Of a DNA stretch of 64,000 nucleotides, positions 43,001-53,886 are shown in pieces. This DNA comes from Pachyseris speciosa (Eukaryota > Cnidaria > Anthozoa > Scleractinia > Pachyseridae): NCBI GenBank assembly GCA_016490735.1, contig JAEMWC010000619.1:396001-460000 (forward strand). Reading direction: 5' to 3'. Made by a program: the position numbers and the translations under genes. Numbering within the stretch: the stretch's first letter is position 1; every line of letters starts with the position of its first letter. Under the pieces are notes generated by a model. It was not told the DNA's origin and did no database searches. It worked only from the letters and a program-made list of their open reading frames with translations.

Positions 43001-46000
43001 CTCCGATTGGCTACGCTACTCGCTATCTATTCTGTGATAGATAGTGAGTAGCGGCTGTCGACAAAATGGCGCCCGCTTCTTCGCATTTTCGAAGTGTCTG
43101 TGAAGAGAATTTTGATAATTTCCTTATTTAGTTTTGAAGGACTAGTAGATTTATACTAAACAATTAGATTATTCGCTCTCGATTTCTATGCGGGATAGCT
43201 AATTCGGGCTGCGCCCTCATCAGCTATCACGCGATAGAAATCTCGAGCTTATAACCTAATTGTTAAGCATAAAATTAAAAACCGCAAAAAATTACTCCCG
43301 TTAATATAATTCGTGATAATTAAAAATGGTTTTTAATCCACTTTTGTTACTCAGACATATCATACATTGGGATAAAAATAGAACGTTTATCTTGATGTTT
43401 GCAATGAGAAAAAGCAATCGAAGCTACCTACAAACAGAACGAAACGATAAACTTTTCCAGCTGTCGTTGTACCGACCTGTCTGTCACTGACTGAAATGTC
43501 TGAGAAGTAGAGACTGTGGTTTTACCTAAAAATGTCATAAAAGTTGAAAATATTACATTCCCTTGATTTTCTTTTCAAACAGCAAGACATCAACAAGGAA
43601 TTGTTGATGTCTTGCTGTTTGGAAAGAAAACCGCAAAAATTAGTTTCCAGCGGAAATTTCACTGAATTTGAGCCGCAAAAATTTGTTCCCGCCACCGCAA
43701 AAAATCGCCAATCAGCAAAATTTAAGTTCCGCAAAAAATTTAATGCTACATGGTAACCATTTTTGGAGGTTTAAGTATTTAAGGGGCTATATACATTGAA
43801 AGTAATTGATGCATTTTATAAAGAGGTGTTTTTTTCTTTCCACTGGCATTGCCTCGGTAACAATTTTCGTCTGGCTACGGCCCAGTAAGTTGTCATCTTA
43901 CTGTGATTTTTTTAGAATTATAATTCATTCAGTTACTTAGTTTAACTGTTACAAATCGCACTTGTGTCGTCATTTTGGCAACTGAAAAGAAGAACGTTTT
44001 CTGAGCAATGAGGTTTTTCGTCCCTTCAGAAACAAGGAGCTCTGTCAGTCATTGCTGACAAAGACCTCAAGTCTTTTTAAATCGATCCAAGTCCAAACAC
44101 ATGAGTAGGGCACATATCCAGTTTAACTAATAGAATTTAATTTCTGATAACATACCTGTCGAAACCACACGCTGCTCTTGACAATTTGATTTTTAAAATC
44201 CTGCAAGCAAAAATTTGTGGAAGCAGAATTTTAAGTGACGGGTCCCTTAATGAAACAGCCATCTGCACATCACAGTCACCAATTTAAATAACTGTCCTTC
44301 AACTCCCAAACGCTTTATCATAGAGCTTCGATCGTTACAGCAATTAGATTAACTCGGTTCGGACTCAAGTTGGATTCTAAACTGAACTAACCACATTTTT
44401 AAACCTGGACCTCACCGTTTGCTATTCTGGAATGTATATTACGTAATAGGGTAACGGTCTTCCCGCATCCGGTGTGTTAATTATTGGTTTCACTTGCTAA
44501 TAATGCAGGGGCACCCAACGAGCAAAATCAACCAAAAGCTGTAGAAAGGCATTTTTAAGTACCTTATGGTGTTTGAAGTCTGTTTAAAGGGATGTTTTCA
44601 TAAGCTAGAAGAAGTTCATCTGTTCTGATTCCCTAGCTGAAATTTTAATTGCCCGAAAATGTTAGGGAACGAAATCTTCCTTTGAGAAATTGCAAGCTGA
44701 AATGAACTTTCCACGAACATTCTAGCGAACTATTTTCCTTCCGAAAATGCTAGCTGACGTTTTTGACTGCCCAAAACAGCAAATACGACCTGTTAGGGAA
44801 CGAAATCTTCCTTTGAGAAATTGCAAGCTGAAATGAACTTTCCACGAACTTTCTAGCGAACTATTTTCCTTCCGAAAATGCTAGCTGACGTTTTTGACTG
44901 CCCAAAACAGCAAATACGACCTTTCCGAAAACCTCAGGGGCTATGATTCCCCAATTTCGAATCTTTTAGGCCACGTTTTAGTTACGAAAATCCGAGTGCA
45001 CTCTTTAATCGACGCCGAAAGCGCAAGGCGAATTACCCTCCACCGAAGAGATATCTACCGAAACTTGTCGATGGGTGCCCCTGATAAGGTAATTTCAAAA
45101 AGTGTAAAATAAAGTAAAGTGGTTTTGAAGCACTACCTTGGAAAACATTCGTGATCACTTTTTGAAGGTCTCTCCATTTGTCTTATATTTGTCTTAAAAA
45201 TCAAGCGACATACTTTGGCCACTTCACCGGGTAAAAACGCTCCAGTCAATCTCGCTTAAAACCAACTGCTTTGTCGACATTCTGATCACAATTGGCTGAA
45301 AGAATCCAACCGCAACTAAAATTCCCTGAGTGACCTATACTTATACTTAAAGCTTTCTATCCTACACAACGAGAAAATTTGGCAGTCAGTTCCTAACGTG
45401 CTTAAAGGTCTGAATGCCGCTTGGTCGATCAATCATTCTGCCAGCCGCTACTTTAATTAAATGTTTCGTAATTGTTCCGTGGGAAAATAACTGTGTCGAT
45501 CACTTGATGGTAATTTTTGCAATATTTAGCTATAGTTTCTTCATAACAATGCCCATCTTCAATAGAAACAAATAGCCTCGATCTATCATGAAACAATCAG
45601 GAAAACTGAGGCCAGTGAACCCTGTTTGGCAAATAACTGTGGCTATCAATGACAATTTTTGCCTTTTTGTCTCCATTGCAATGTTCAACTTCGATCCTCA
45701 ATTTGAACAATCCAATTAATCAGGACAAAATAGCCGCGGATTAAGAAATAGAAAGAGTAATTGAGGCGAGTGAACCCTGAAGATAGCCAAGTCTGCAGGA
45801 ATGTGTGCCTATGAAACTTGGTCACGACGAGGCTGGGGTTGAAAATTATCCCCTTTAGGTATGTCGGCTTTGACCCAGTAAGCGGCATTCCTAGCGCGCA
45901 TTCACGTTCTTGGATGGTCTCGCACGTGCGTGTGGTGGCTTGCTGATTGCGTAATATGCAGAGAAGTGTAGGCTCAGTTCTTTGCAATCCTGGACATAGA

Positions 46001-49000
46001 CCCGCTTCACCATACTGATAAACGCCCAAGAACCTACAATGCGTTTTCGATCCTTCCATCAAATCTTTCGGTTTTTATTACAAACGAAATAGTGACCACA
46101 ATTCAAATCGAGCTTGCCTTTAAATTTTCCGCGGTGTTTGTGAGCTGCTCTTGTCAGGTTAATGATGAAACAAACCCTCCTTTTTGTCTTCTTTTAGAGT
46201 TAATTAACAGCGACCTCCATTATCGTGATCAGGTCTCCTAAATGATAATGCACAAATAGAGACAACCTTTTGTCCGTTGACAATTTTTGTCCCCAAAGGC
46301 TATGTTTGTATTGAAGTCTGCGTAAAATGGTTAACTTAGACTAACCTTTGAACCATTCCGTTGACGTTAGAGATACACTGACTGGTGTTCATATAAAGTA
46401 CATTCAAGGTTAAAAATAAATAGCTTGTTCAGTTTAAAATCTAACATTGTTAAAGCTCAAGTAATTTCAGAACCATAATTGATTAGCTTTTCCGAAATCA
46501 ACTCAGTTTGTCGATTGTTTGCCACAGCCGTTTTCCTTGGCTGAAAACCGTTTTGTAATTGCTGGTCAACTTCAGTGAAATGGGCGTTGAATTGATGTCA
46601 AAGCCTAACTCCCCGGCTGGAGCGTTCAACGATAGGTTCCCTTTAATATCAGCACCGTCTTCTGAGAAACTAATTCAGTCATGACCGATGCATTCACCCC
46701 CTTCATACAGTCAGACATTTGTCACTTGATAACGTTTCTTAAAACCGGAGTAACGGCAAAATATTACTCGACCGATTCCACCCATGGACTACACGAAAGA
46801 CTACACGCATTTTGCACATACCTAAACGCACGCCACGTTATAATCGGGTTACTCGTTGCTGTAAAGATTTCATCGTCAGACTCAACCAAACTAAAAGCTA
46901 TACTTACTATACTACTATACTACTTACGACTATAGATTAGTACTGACTACTCTAGAGCGACCATTGGTAGACAACTTTGCATTATTCTTGAGAGTGTTGA
47001 CAGGAGCAAGGCCAGAAAAAGTAAAAACAAAATCATCTAAAAAAGTTTCTCACCACTTCAATAATCTGATGGAGCGAGATACCAAACGTTACGCGAACAG
47101 TGTCTCTCTTGTTTAACACCGGGCGAAGTTCAGCATCGTATTTGCTAAACACAAAGTTTAACAACCTTTTCTCATCGTCATCTTGCTCTCCTTTGTTCTT
47201 GTCTTCTTAAAAATGGAGAGAAAACACACATATTTATTTCCATATTTTTCATTCCCCGGCTTTTCTTCATTCGTCAGCCGCTAAACGAATTCAAATATAG
47301 ACCGACTGGAACTAAAGAATTGTATGTGATCGTAACCATCTTTAATTGCTGAGCACTATAATAAATACATATTGTAGCTGATATTGTCGGTGATTCCTAA
47401 TAAGGAAACACTTTTCTGTCGAGGGAAGTCAGTCCGGCATACGGGGATGAGCCAGGGCCCCAACGAGCGGCCAAATCAACCAAAAGCTGCAGATAGTCAT
47501 TTTTAAGTACCTCATGTTGTTTGAAGTATGTTTAAAGCGATTTTTTCGCTAGCTAGAAGAAATTGATCTGTTCGGATTCTTTAGCTGAGATTTTAATTGC
47601 CCGAAAATGCTAGGGACCAAAATGTTCCTTTGAGAAAATTCTAGCTGAAATGAACTTTCCAAGAACTTTCTAGGGAACTGTTTTCTTTTCGAAAATGCTA
47701 GATGACGTTTTTGACAGCCAAAAACAACAAAGACGACCTTTCCGAAAACCTCTGGGGCTATGATTTCCCCATTGTGAACCTTTTAGGTCACATTTCAGTT
47801 ACGAAAATTCGCGGAGAGCACTCTTTAATCAACGCCCAAAGCCTAAGGCGAACTTCCCTCCACCGAACATATATCTGCCGAAAATTTTCGCTGGGTGCCC
47901 CTGATGAGCCGGTTGTCTTATTAAACACACAGTCATGTGGAGTAATTTTCCTTTACTATATTTGATGTTTGCCGTGTAGCAAACTGAACTGCACGAGATG
48001 GTTCTAGCTTAAAGAAAATAAATAAGATCCCAGTGAGACCATTGACTGGGAGGCCTTTGATTTTGAGCAAGGTTGCAACCCTTAAGCGTAACGTAACTCG
48101 CATGCCGAACTGATTAGCCAGCCAACAACGATTTAATGTGCTCGTATTAAACCTATCTGTGCCAATTTCCTAAGCCGTATTTTTATAAATAGTACTTTGA
48201 AACTTATCAGTTCTCGCAGAGTTTCCGAGATCGTTTGGAAAAAAAAAACAACAACAACTGGGCCCTGATAAACGTTTATTTATTTTTTTATGCTGTACAT
48301 GCTGTGATTCAGCCAACAATGACTCAATGACTCAATGTGCCGCCACACCGTATCTGCGCTCCATCACATTAAAAGACAGTTAACTGCAATCAGGTGTTAG
48401 CTAAAAGAAGCGAAAACCCCGATTAATCTGATCTTTTGCGCATTTTAAATCAGCTCAATCTCAATAAATGACTTGTTTTTCTTGATAATGGGAACACAAA
48501 TAGAAGTAATGCGTTCCCGGTTAACATTTTTTATCAGCTGTCACTAGGATCGATTAAGCTTGTCCTGAGTGGAAAGCAAGGCTATAATTTCAATCAAAGT
48601 CCACGTTTAAAAAGTTTATGGAAATAAATAAATACAAAGAGTTTCAGTTTTCTAAAAGGAATTTCACTAATCACGAATTTAGTCAGCAAGTTACAAACAC
48701 TGCAGCTTTAAATATAAAGCAAAATCTATTCAGCTTTCCCTCTGTCAAAATGATCAGGTAATAAGGAGGGAAATAACCGTGCAAATATGACGTTCGAGCA
48801 TCGCCATCGGCTATCAGATTTTGTCATTCAGACAATTTTCTTTGTATAAAGAGGCATAAATTGGCTCTGTACAAACAACATGTTACTTTGTTGTTGGTGT
48901 TACTCATTTTGCGTTTAGCAATTATATTAAACTGAGTTTTCCTTCAGAAAAAAGGTAGATTAACAATCTTGAATTGCTTCATCATTACGTGTACGTGTAA

Positions 49001-49368
49001 AACTGAAAGTATATAGTGTCTGATTTCAGGAAATACATGATGCGTGCTCAAGCTCTAACAAAAAGTTCATCTTGACTGGAAACTTAACTAAAAAATGAAA
49101 GAAATAACGTTGCCGTCTAAATTCTTACGAGATCAGATTGAAAATCAAAGAAATAAAGTCGCAGAGTTTTATCTAATGCCACAGATTAGCGCAAATGCAG
49201 AACGGCTGTTTCACAGCAACCTTCCACACACAAACTGGCAAACAGTTATGTTTTTCAAACTAAAATAACTGTGTCTATTTTCAAGAAAATTATCAATCAC
49301 TTACCTTCACCTTTGGAGAGAGACAACGATGATAGCAGAATAACACAAACGTGCAACCAAAGCCACAT
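36295..49368 (-). CDS. Nicotinic acetylcholine receptor alpha-type subunit, gene B (8 exons)
   Basis: A paralogue of gene A on the opposite strand. Exons in transcript order: 49368-49305, 47205-47054, 44200-44156, 41758-41649, 40214-40070, 38585-38318, 37638-37466, 37059-36295. The joined frame is open for 573 residues. It shows a signal peptide, Cys-loop C160/C174 (13 residues between), loop-B Trp181, vicinal C228-C229 ([10 protein letters not shown]), and M2 at 277-297 after GER with Leu at 9' and Glu at 20'. Two extra cysteines, C199 and C219, lie in the loop-F region and are absent in gene A. The M3-M4 loop has an alternating His stretch at 462-472. Six introns are GT-AG; the last is GC-AG. 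All internal phases and five exon lengths equal those of gene A. Ligand and assembly partners are unknown. Confidence 0.93.
37466..37638 (-). CDS. nAChR gene B exon 7 (pore helix, GC donor)
   Basis: 173 bp after a GACAG acceptor. It encodes the end of M1, GER and M2 ([19 protein letters not shown]). The donor reads GAG|GCAAGT, a GC-AG intron with otherwise perfect consensus. Phase 0 agrees with gene A. Confidence 0.92.
38318..38585 (-). CDS. nAChR gene B exon 6
   Basis: 268 bp, four codons longer than gene A exon 6. It encodes the second Cys-loop cysteine, FGSWTY, a loop-F region with two extra cysteines, [10 protein letters not shown] and the start of M1. The donor is CAG|GTCTGC in phase 1. 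Confidence 0.93.
38897..38938. repeat. ATTTT microsatellite
   Basis: Pentameric TTTTA repeats, in gene B intron 5. Confidence 0.9.
39201..39682. mobile_element. Large palindromic element in gene B intron 5
   Basis: Arms of about 230 bp: the left begins ACGGTTTCAGACGCCATCTT and the right ends AAGATGGCGGCTGAAACCGT. Inner arms ATTCGTCTGTTATTTTTTCC and its complement meet around 39430-39445. Arms are about 85-90% alike by eye. Non-coding; a fold-back MITE. Confidence 0.7.
40070..40214 (-). CDS. nAChR gene B exon 5
   Basis: 145 bp after TAATAG. It encodes [12 protein letters not shown], then the Cys-loop start [16 protein letters not shown], and ends at CAG|GTAATA. Confidence 0.93.
40270..40430. 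mobile_element. Palindromic MITE (TAATTGAACT ends)
   Basis: Inverted arms GGTAATTGAACTGAGTGGAG... and ...GAAGTTCAATTACC with inner GTCTGAAATCATACGCGTGA and its near complement. Further copies of the GATTTCAAAATGGGTGTAAT motif near 40630-40650 suggest a larger nested unit. Confidence 0.6.
41403..41600 (+). mobile_element. SINE 3' body with alternative tail
   Basis: TACTCTGCTCCGAGAGGTTT and CTCCGGGTACTCCGG match the SINE bodies. The tail TTTAGTCTCCCCAATTAGTA...GAGCATCTGTGCTCG is shared with 53335-53450. The tRNA-like head is missing, so it is 5'-truncated. Confidence 0.65.
41649..41758 (-). CDS. nAChR gene B exon 4
   Basis: 110 bp. It encodes [16 protein letters not shown] and [11 protein letters not shown]. 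The acceptor is TTTAG and the donor GTGAGT in phase 2. Confidence 0.93.
42785..42957. repeat. tRNA-like palindrome
   Basis: Two arms of about 80 bp (CATGATAGAAATGCATGAAA and its complement at the ends) meet at CCTCCG-TCTAGATCA-CGGAGG. Each arm contains a T-arm/B-box-like GGTTCAAATCC followed by CATCTGGAAC, in opposite orientations. A full cloverleaf is not formed because no D-arm is present. Confidence 0.65.
42964..43264. mobile_element. Composite palindromic MITE, copy 2 (inverted, internally deleted)
   Basis: The 194-bp unit between AGTATAAATCTACTAG (42964) and CTAGTAGATTTATACT (ending 43157) is followed by the hairpin 43159-43264. This is the exact mirror of copy 1 (253-1064) with about 500 bp of the interior missing. 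Confidence 0.75.
43571..43626. repeat. 26-bp perfect-type hairpin
   Basis: Arms of 26 bp with one mismatch (CTTTTCAAACAGCAAGACAT.. and complement) close over a GGAA loop. Lies in the transposon relic of gene B intron 3. Confidence 0.8.
44156..44200 (-). CDS. nAChR gene B exon 3
   Basis: The conserved 45-bp exon ([15 protein letters not shown]) between GCAG and GTATGT. Confidence 0.93.
44506..45083. mobile_element. MITE with CAGGGGCACCCAACG ends, copy 2
   Basis: 578 bp with the same termini as the 2649-3074 copy. Flanks are ATAATG and ATAAGG (five of six bases alike). It is longer because of an internal 131-bp tandem duplication (44661-44921). In gene B intron 2. Its 72-codon frame is repeat-derived. 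Confidence 0.8.
45113..47053. other. Gene B intron 2, remainder
   Basis: No exon or defined element. A 125-codon minus frame at 45685-46062 has no family signature or splice support. Confidence 0.5.
47054..47205 (-). CDS. nAChR gene B exon 2
   Basis: 152 bp after a TTAAG acceptor. It encodes acidic residues, then [17 protein letters not shown] and [11 protein letters not shown], and ends before GTGAGA in phase 0. Confidence 0.92.
47453..47903. mobile_element. MITE with CAGGGGCACCCAACG ends, copy 3
   Basis: 451 bp, starts CAGGGCCCCAACGAG and ends GGGTGCCCCTG, with a perfect 6-bp duplication ATGAGC (47447-47452, 47904-47909). In gene B intron 1. Confidence 0.8.
49305..49368 (-). CDS. nAChR gene B exon 1 (signal peptide)
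   Basis: ATG at 49368 opens [20 protein letters not shown], a clear signal peptide. It is 64 bp, phase 1, with donor AAG|GTAAGT. Confidence 0.88.
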
Positions 49369-51092
49369 TGTGTCGTTGCCAGCAGCGTTCAGTCAACTGA
49401 GAACCGCGTTCTCTGCTGTGGCTTATCAATGTCATGCGAGATGCAGAAATTCCTGACTGAGGCGCGCAATCCAACCTTCTAGTCCAATTAACATAATGTA
49501 ACCAAATGTAGATGTTTAAAATTCCCCTGGGGCACCATAATGCGGATGGTTGATTCCTGATTCGTCTGTTTTGAAAAAAACGCTGAAATCTCCTCAAAAC
49601 TAGGCAAGTTATCTTTTGGTTTGCATCGATATGTTAAACCTGTTTGGCCTAAGTTGTTCAACTTCAAGTATTGCTCTCAAACCTGCAAGTTACAACCACT
49701 CCAAAGCCCTAGATTGTCAACGCTTGCCTTGATGCTCTAAAGCAAGAGTTGAAACACGATTAATCAAACTGTTGTTTGAGCGTCTCAACTTGGTGAAAGT
49801 AAAGTTTCGCCTCACTACCGAGCTTGTTTCACAGAGGACTCGAACACATAAACAAGCACAAAAATATCTCAGCAAACAATGCGTTAATAGCGTGGACAGC
49901 TAGCAGTGAAGACCTCTTTGTTTAATAACACAACCATTGTCTTTGAGTTAAAAGGTTGTGAAGCAAGTGCACGGGCTAATTAAAAGCTGAACAATATTGA
50001 GAACTGGGCACAAAAGGTCACTCAGAAAACATGCAACAATGAGGGATATCTTTAAGAAAAATGCATATTTAGATGGCTTTAGTTCGCTTAGAACAGCGCA
50101 AACATAAGCCGTATTTTTCAAAGTGTGATCTATTCCATGTCAATAACTTATATCAGTTGTTCTGCCAGTTTGCAATCACGACACCACTGATCCGATCACT
50201 CACATTAAGATCTGTCGGATCTAGTTAAGTTTACTTTTCATCATCACATAGAAATTATTAAATTAAGAATGCTAAGTATATATTCAACTTAACGTGCTGC
50301 GTCTAACATCAAGTAATAGGTCGCTTTGATGATGCAATTGGTGAGAGGCAAGTTGTGGCTCGACGGGCTTTATTATTATGGGCATATCTGTTTGTCCAAA
50401 CCACAAAATCTCCTTCGCACACCAACCATTAAAGGAAACAGAGGCTCCAGTGGTTGTTGACAATCCTTCAGGTCGCCTCCGGCCCAATTCTGCCTGCTTT
50501 TGAAATCAGATATACAAAATGAACATTATAACGGCCGAACTAAACAAAGACGTTTATTAATAAATATTCCGTTTACAGTTTAGGCGGAAATGTCTCGTAT
50601 CAATTTCAAGCCATTCGCCTCTGGTTAATCTGATACCGTGGTAACAAAGAAAGGTAATTCATCATGATTTGTCACAGTGCGGTTAAGTTTATTTTGCGTG
50701 GGCCCGCCACACCATAAATCATTTTAACAATAAGTTTGGGACTTATTTATCATTTACTACTTTTATTTGTAAGATTCCAAGACTGACAAAAAAAACTTCA
50801 TCGTGCCGAAAAGTTAGTCAACAAACGTTCGAAATAAACCAATGGGTTCTCATGACCTTTCTCCTTTCTACTTGTATTATATTTAGTGGAATCATATCAC
50901 GAGGCCAGATTTCGGTAAAATAAAATAAAATAAAAAATGAGCGAGGGCTAAATCTACATGATAGTTGTCACAGACGGATGATTGCAATTAGGAACTGTAA
51001 TATTTTGATCATATTAGCAAAAAGATTTTTTTCACAACATAGCAGGAGCAATCTGCTGATGTTTCAGTTGCTACATATGCTGCAAACTAATT
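49369..51092. other. Upstream region of gene B, no gene seen
   Basis: Should contain the 5' UTR and promoter of gene B on the minus strand. No convincing core promoter or exon was recognised. Confidence 0.45.
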
Positions 51093-51108
51093 GGGGGGGG
51101 GGGGGGGG
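51093..51108. repeat. G16 homopolymer
   Basis: Sixteen consecutive guanines on the plus strand, flanked by unique sequence. Confidence 0.95.
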
Positions 51109-51109
51109 C

Positions 51110-52016
51110 TGAAACTATTCTGTCACGACAAAAGCCGTTCAGCTCGCACAGTTAAACTTGAAAATAACTCAGTGTAATGAGGCAAAAAGTCTTCATTAAG
51201 CGGAATATTACCTGCGGTTTATAAGCGCTAAACAATTAGTGTTTATAATATGCCATCCTCCTTACCGCCTATTACTCAGTTATTGCTGTTTACGTATACT
51301 TGAACAGAATTCAAAACTCACTAAAGAACCTTTGGACTGTTTTCCTTCAGATACTGTGACCCTAGCGGACAACTGTTGTGCCAGAAAGAGAGACTAAAAT
51401 CTTAATTTTCGGAATAAAGTCTACATTTCATTTGCAACTCCGGCAGAATCGTTGTATCATTTTACACTATATTCTGCATGAATGCACACCCACACACTTT
51501 TATATTCTTTTCTTTTCTTTTATTTATGCGGTCTTCTCTATTGCCATCCAGAAAACTCGCGCAGTCTTTCAAAACACATTTCGGACTAATACCAGAAAGT
51601 CCTCGATCTCATAATTCCTATTTTCTCGCCCACGGTTAGTTTTTGAATGCCGGACAAGCATAAATAAACGCTGTGGTCCTTTTGAAAGGTACTCAGCTCG
51701 TTCTGACTTTCAGGCGGATGTGTCCATGACACTGAGACAGCTAGAACTGATCCCGTACTAATCAGTGGAATTTTATTAAGTGCACATGTGTCTACCTGAA
51801 ACTTAACCCTCTTCCACGTGCGGACTCTACGAAAACGCACAGAGCCCGTGTTAAAGATGACAGCACGAGATCGAAATGCAGCTTCAGTCATTTGAAACTC
51901 TTGCCTGCAAAGACGCCATTTGAAGGCAAGCAGTTCGCCTACGTTTCTGAAGTCATCCAGCACCATAGTAAAAAGTATTTCAAAGACTTCAAACCGCGAT
52001 ACGAGTCTCCCTCGGA
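51110..52016. other. No gene recognised
   Basis: The 154-codon minus frame spanning 51586-52050 starts inside a guanine-run element and shows no domain or splice evidence. Confidence 0.5.
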
Positions 52017-52398
52017 GGGGGGGGGGGGGGGGAGAGGAGGGTACTCCCACATGTGGGCACTAGATAGGGTCAGTGTTTTTTGAGGTTCTCGATCCTTAAA
52101 TAGGGTATCATTTGTGCCCATGTTGGCATGGTGTTCCCAGTGTGAACGTTAGATAGGGTGCCTAAATTGTATCAGCTAAAATAGCAGTGCGTAAATACCC
52201 ACCCAGCTAAACGAAATTTTGTGTTTTTTCAGTGGAGGTTACGTTAGTCTCCGTTTGGATCGTCCCCCATTAGCCTGCGAGAAGTATGGTATCAATTTCC
52301 GTTTTACCTTTATCCTTAAATAGATAGGGTCAGGGTTTAAGACACGCGGCACACACGTATCCGAAATTTATGGGAGTACTCCCTCCCCCCTCCCCCCG
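52017..52398. mobile_element. G-run-bounded element, copy 1
   Basis: Opens with a 16-base G run and GGGTACTCCCA, and closes with GGGAGTACTCCCTCC then C runs. The interior has repeated ATAGGGT motifs. Related, closer copies lie at 59381-59760 and 60235-60630. Confidence 0.6.
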
Positions 52399-52875
52399 TA
52401 AGAAGAATCACACTGGCAAATAACAATGTAAATGGTGTAGCAAAAACACAAACCCGTGCGTCTTTAAACACGTGCACGCCACTCGCACACGTGCATGCTA
52501 CACGTGCAGCTTTCACTTGGACAATCGAACAACATCTGTTCCGTATTACGGTCTTTCCCACACCACTATTTTAAAGGTCATACGAGAATTGATCTAATGA
52601 CGGAACGCCGCCTTAAGGACTCTGTGTACAGTGTGTCTCTGTTACGTTCTCGATCTCTTTTTAAACATATTTTTCAATTAAACTATAAAAAATTGCGCTA
52701 AAATGTTTCTAAAAAACATGATAAAAAGATAAGAAAAGGTAAAAAGCTAATTCGACGCAGTTTCGACGTTAACGTAATGCCATTATATCAAGTCAAAAAA
52801 TGATGAAAGTTTAGGGCGTATAAATACTAAAAGAACAATAGGTGATTAAGAAATGTAGTAGAAATAAATAACTTT

Positions 52876-53060
52876 AACTAATAATAATAATAATAATAAT
52901 ACAATTTATATAGCGCCGAAATCCAAATGTTCTAAGGCGCTTTACAAACCTTAATTAAGGTAACAATTAAATTGACAATTAACAATTAAAAAATAATACT
53001 AAATTTATAAAATAGATGAATAAAAAAATAAAAACTTTAAGTATATATATGAATAAAAAT
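52876..53060. repeat. Interspersed repeat, (AAT)n head with TATAGCGCC...GGCGCTTTACAAA
   Basis: A short AAT array precedes TTTATATAGCGCCGAAATCC and a GGCGCTTTACAAAC inverted partner. Related to 21409-21490. Non-coding. Confidence 0.6.
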
Positions 53061-53334
53061 TTAGTAATAAACTAGGCAAAAAGTTTAGCATGGATAGCAT
53101 ATGGAGTCCGTTTGCACGTTGAGATTAGGTTTGAGTTTCTTGATAAAAAGCATCTCAAACATTGCTTTGGCATTTCTTAACAATCTTGAAAAGGCTTTCA
53201 TTCAAAAGATTGCTGCTACCGTGCGCTTCAGCGAGATGTTTGCCAATTGCCGAATATTTGTGCCTTTTTTTCAGCAACGCGTTGGAAAAGGTGTCGGGTT
53301 GTTTAACCGACATATTCTGCATCGCACAGATCAT

Positions 53335-53450
53335 GATTGATTTGATTTGATTTGATTTGATTTAGCGTTAATTTGATTTAGTCTCCTCAATTAGTAGAGC
53401 ATCTGTGCTCGCCTAGAACGATTTGAGACTTTTAATAAAGTGATTATTAT
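53335..53450 (+). repeat. GATTT array with SINE-like tail
   Basis: Tandem GATTT units run into TTTAGTCTCCTCAATTAGTA, GAGCATCTGTGCTCG and TTTTAATAAAGTGATTATT, the same tail as at 41510-41600. Confidence 0.65.
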
Positions 53451-53886
53451 TATCGTTATTATCGTCATCATCATCACATGAAAAATGATAAACAACGCGT
53501 AGACGGCTTGGCTTCCTTAGGCCTAAAGTTTTGCTCCAACTTTTTACTGACAAAAACTGACTGCACAGTGGGGCCAATCTTATGAATGCCTCCGAACAGC
53601 ATTGGTAAAAACTTGATCTTTAAAAAGAAGACTGATTCTAACTATGGTGGTATCTCTTTCGATTATGTTCGCTGAAGGACCAAAAGGGTCTCGAAGAGAA
53701 AAATTGGAAATGACAGATTCAATAAGCCCCTAGGGTAATCGAGACGACTGAAAACGAAAACGATTTCTATGAGCTTATTAAGCACACAATAATGGCAGGA
53801 GCTCGCTTTCTCTTGTCGTAAGTCTATATGTGAACCTTGTCAACAAGAAATCGGTGTGTTTCCTTTGTTACCTGGATGTCCTATTA

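Larger units (their letters stand above)
42538..43883. mobile_element. DNA transposon relic (GGGCCGTAGC ends) containing nested elements
   Basis: The left end CAGGGCCGTAGCTAG (42538) and right end CTGGCTACGGCCC (43883) are inverted, with a second inverted block CCGAGGCACTTGCC / near-complement inside. Interior sequence has recurring CCGCAAAAA motifs. It is interrupted by a tRNA-like palindrome (42785-42957) and a composite MITE (42964-43264). The termini resemble hAT elements; no clear target duplication was found. Gene B intron 3. Confidence 0.55.

Noticed and set aside
45685..46062. 125-codon minus frame in gene B intron 2
   Set aside because: No recognisable domain; intronic and antisense-neutral; expected by chance in this much sequence.
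51586..52050. 154-codon minus frame
   Set aside because: Starts in the guanine-run element (poly-Pro from the G run) and has no splice or family support.
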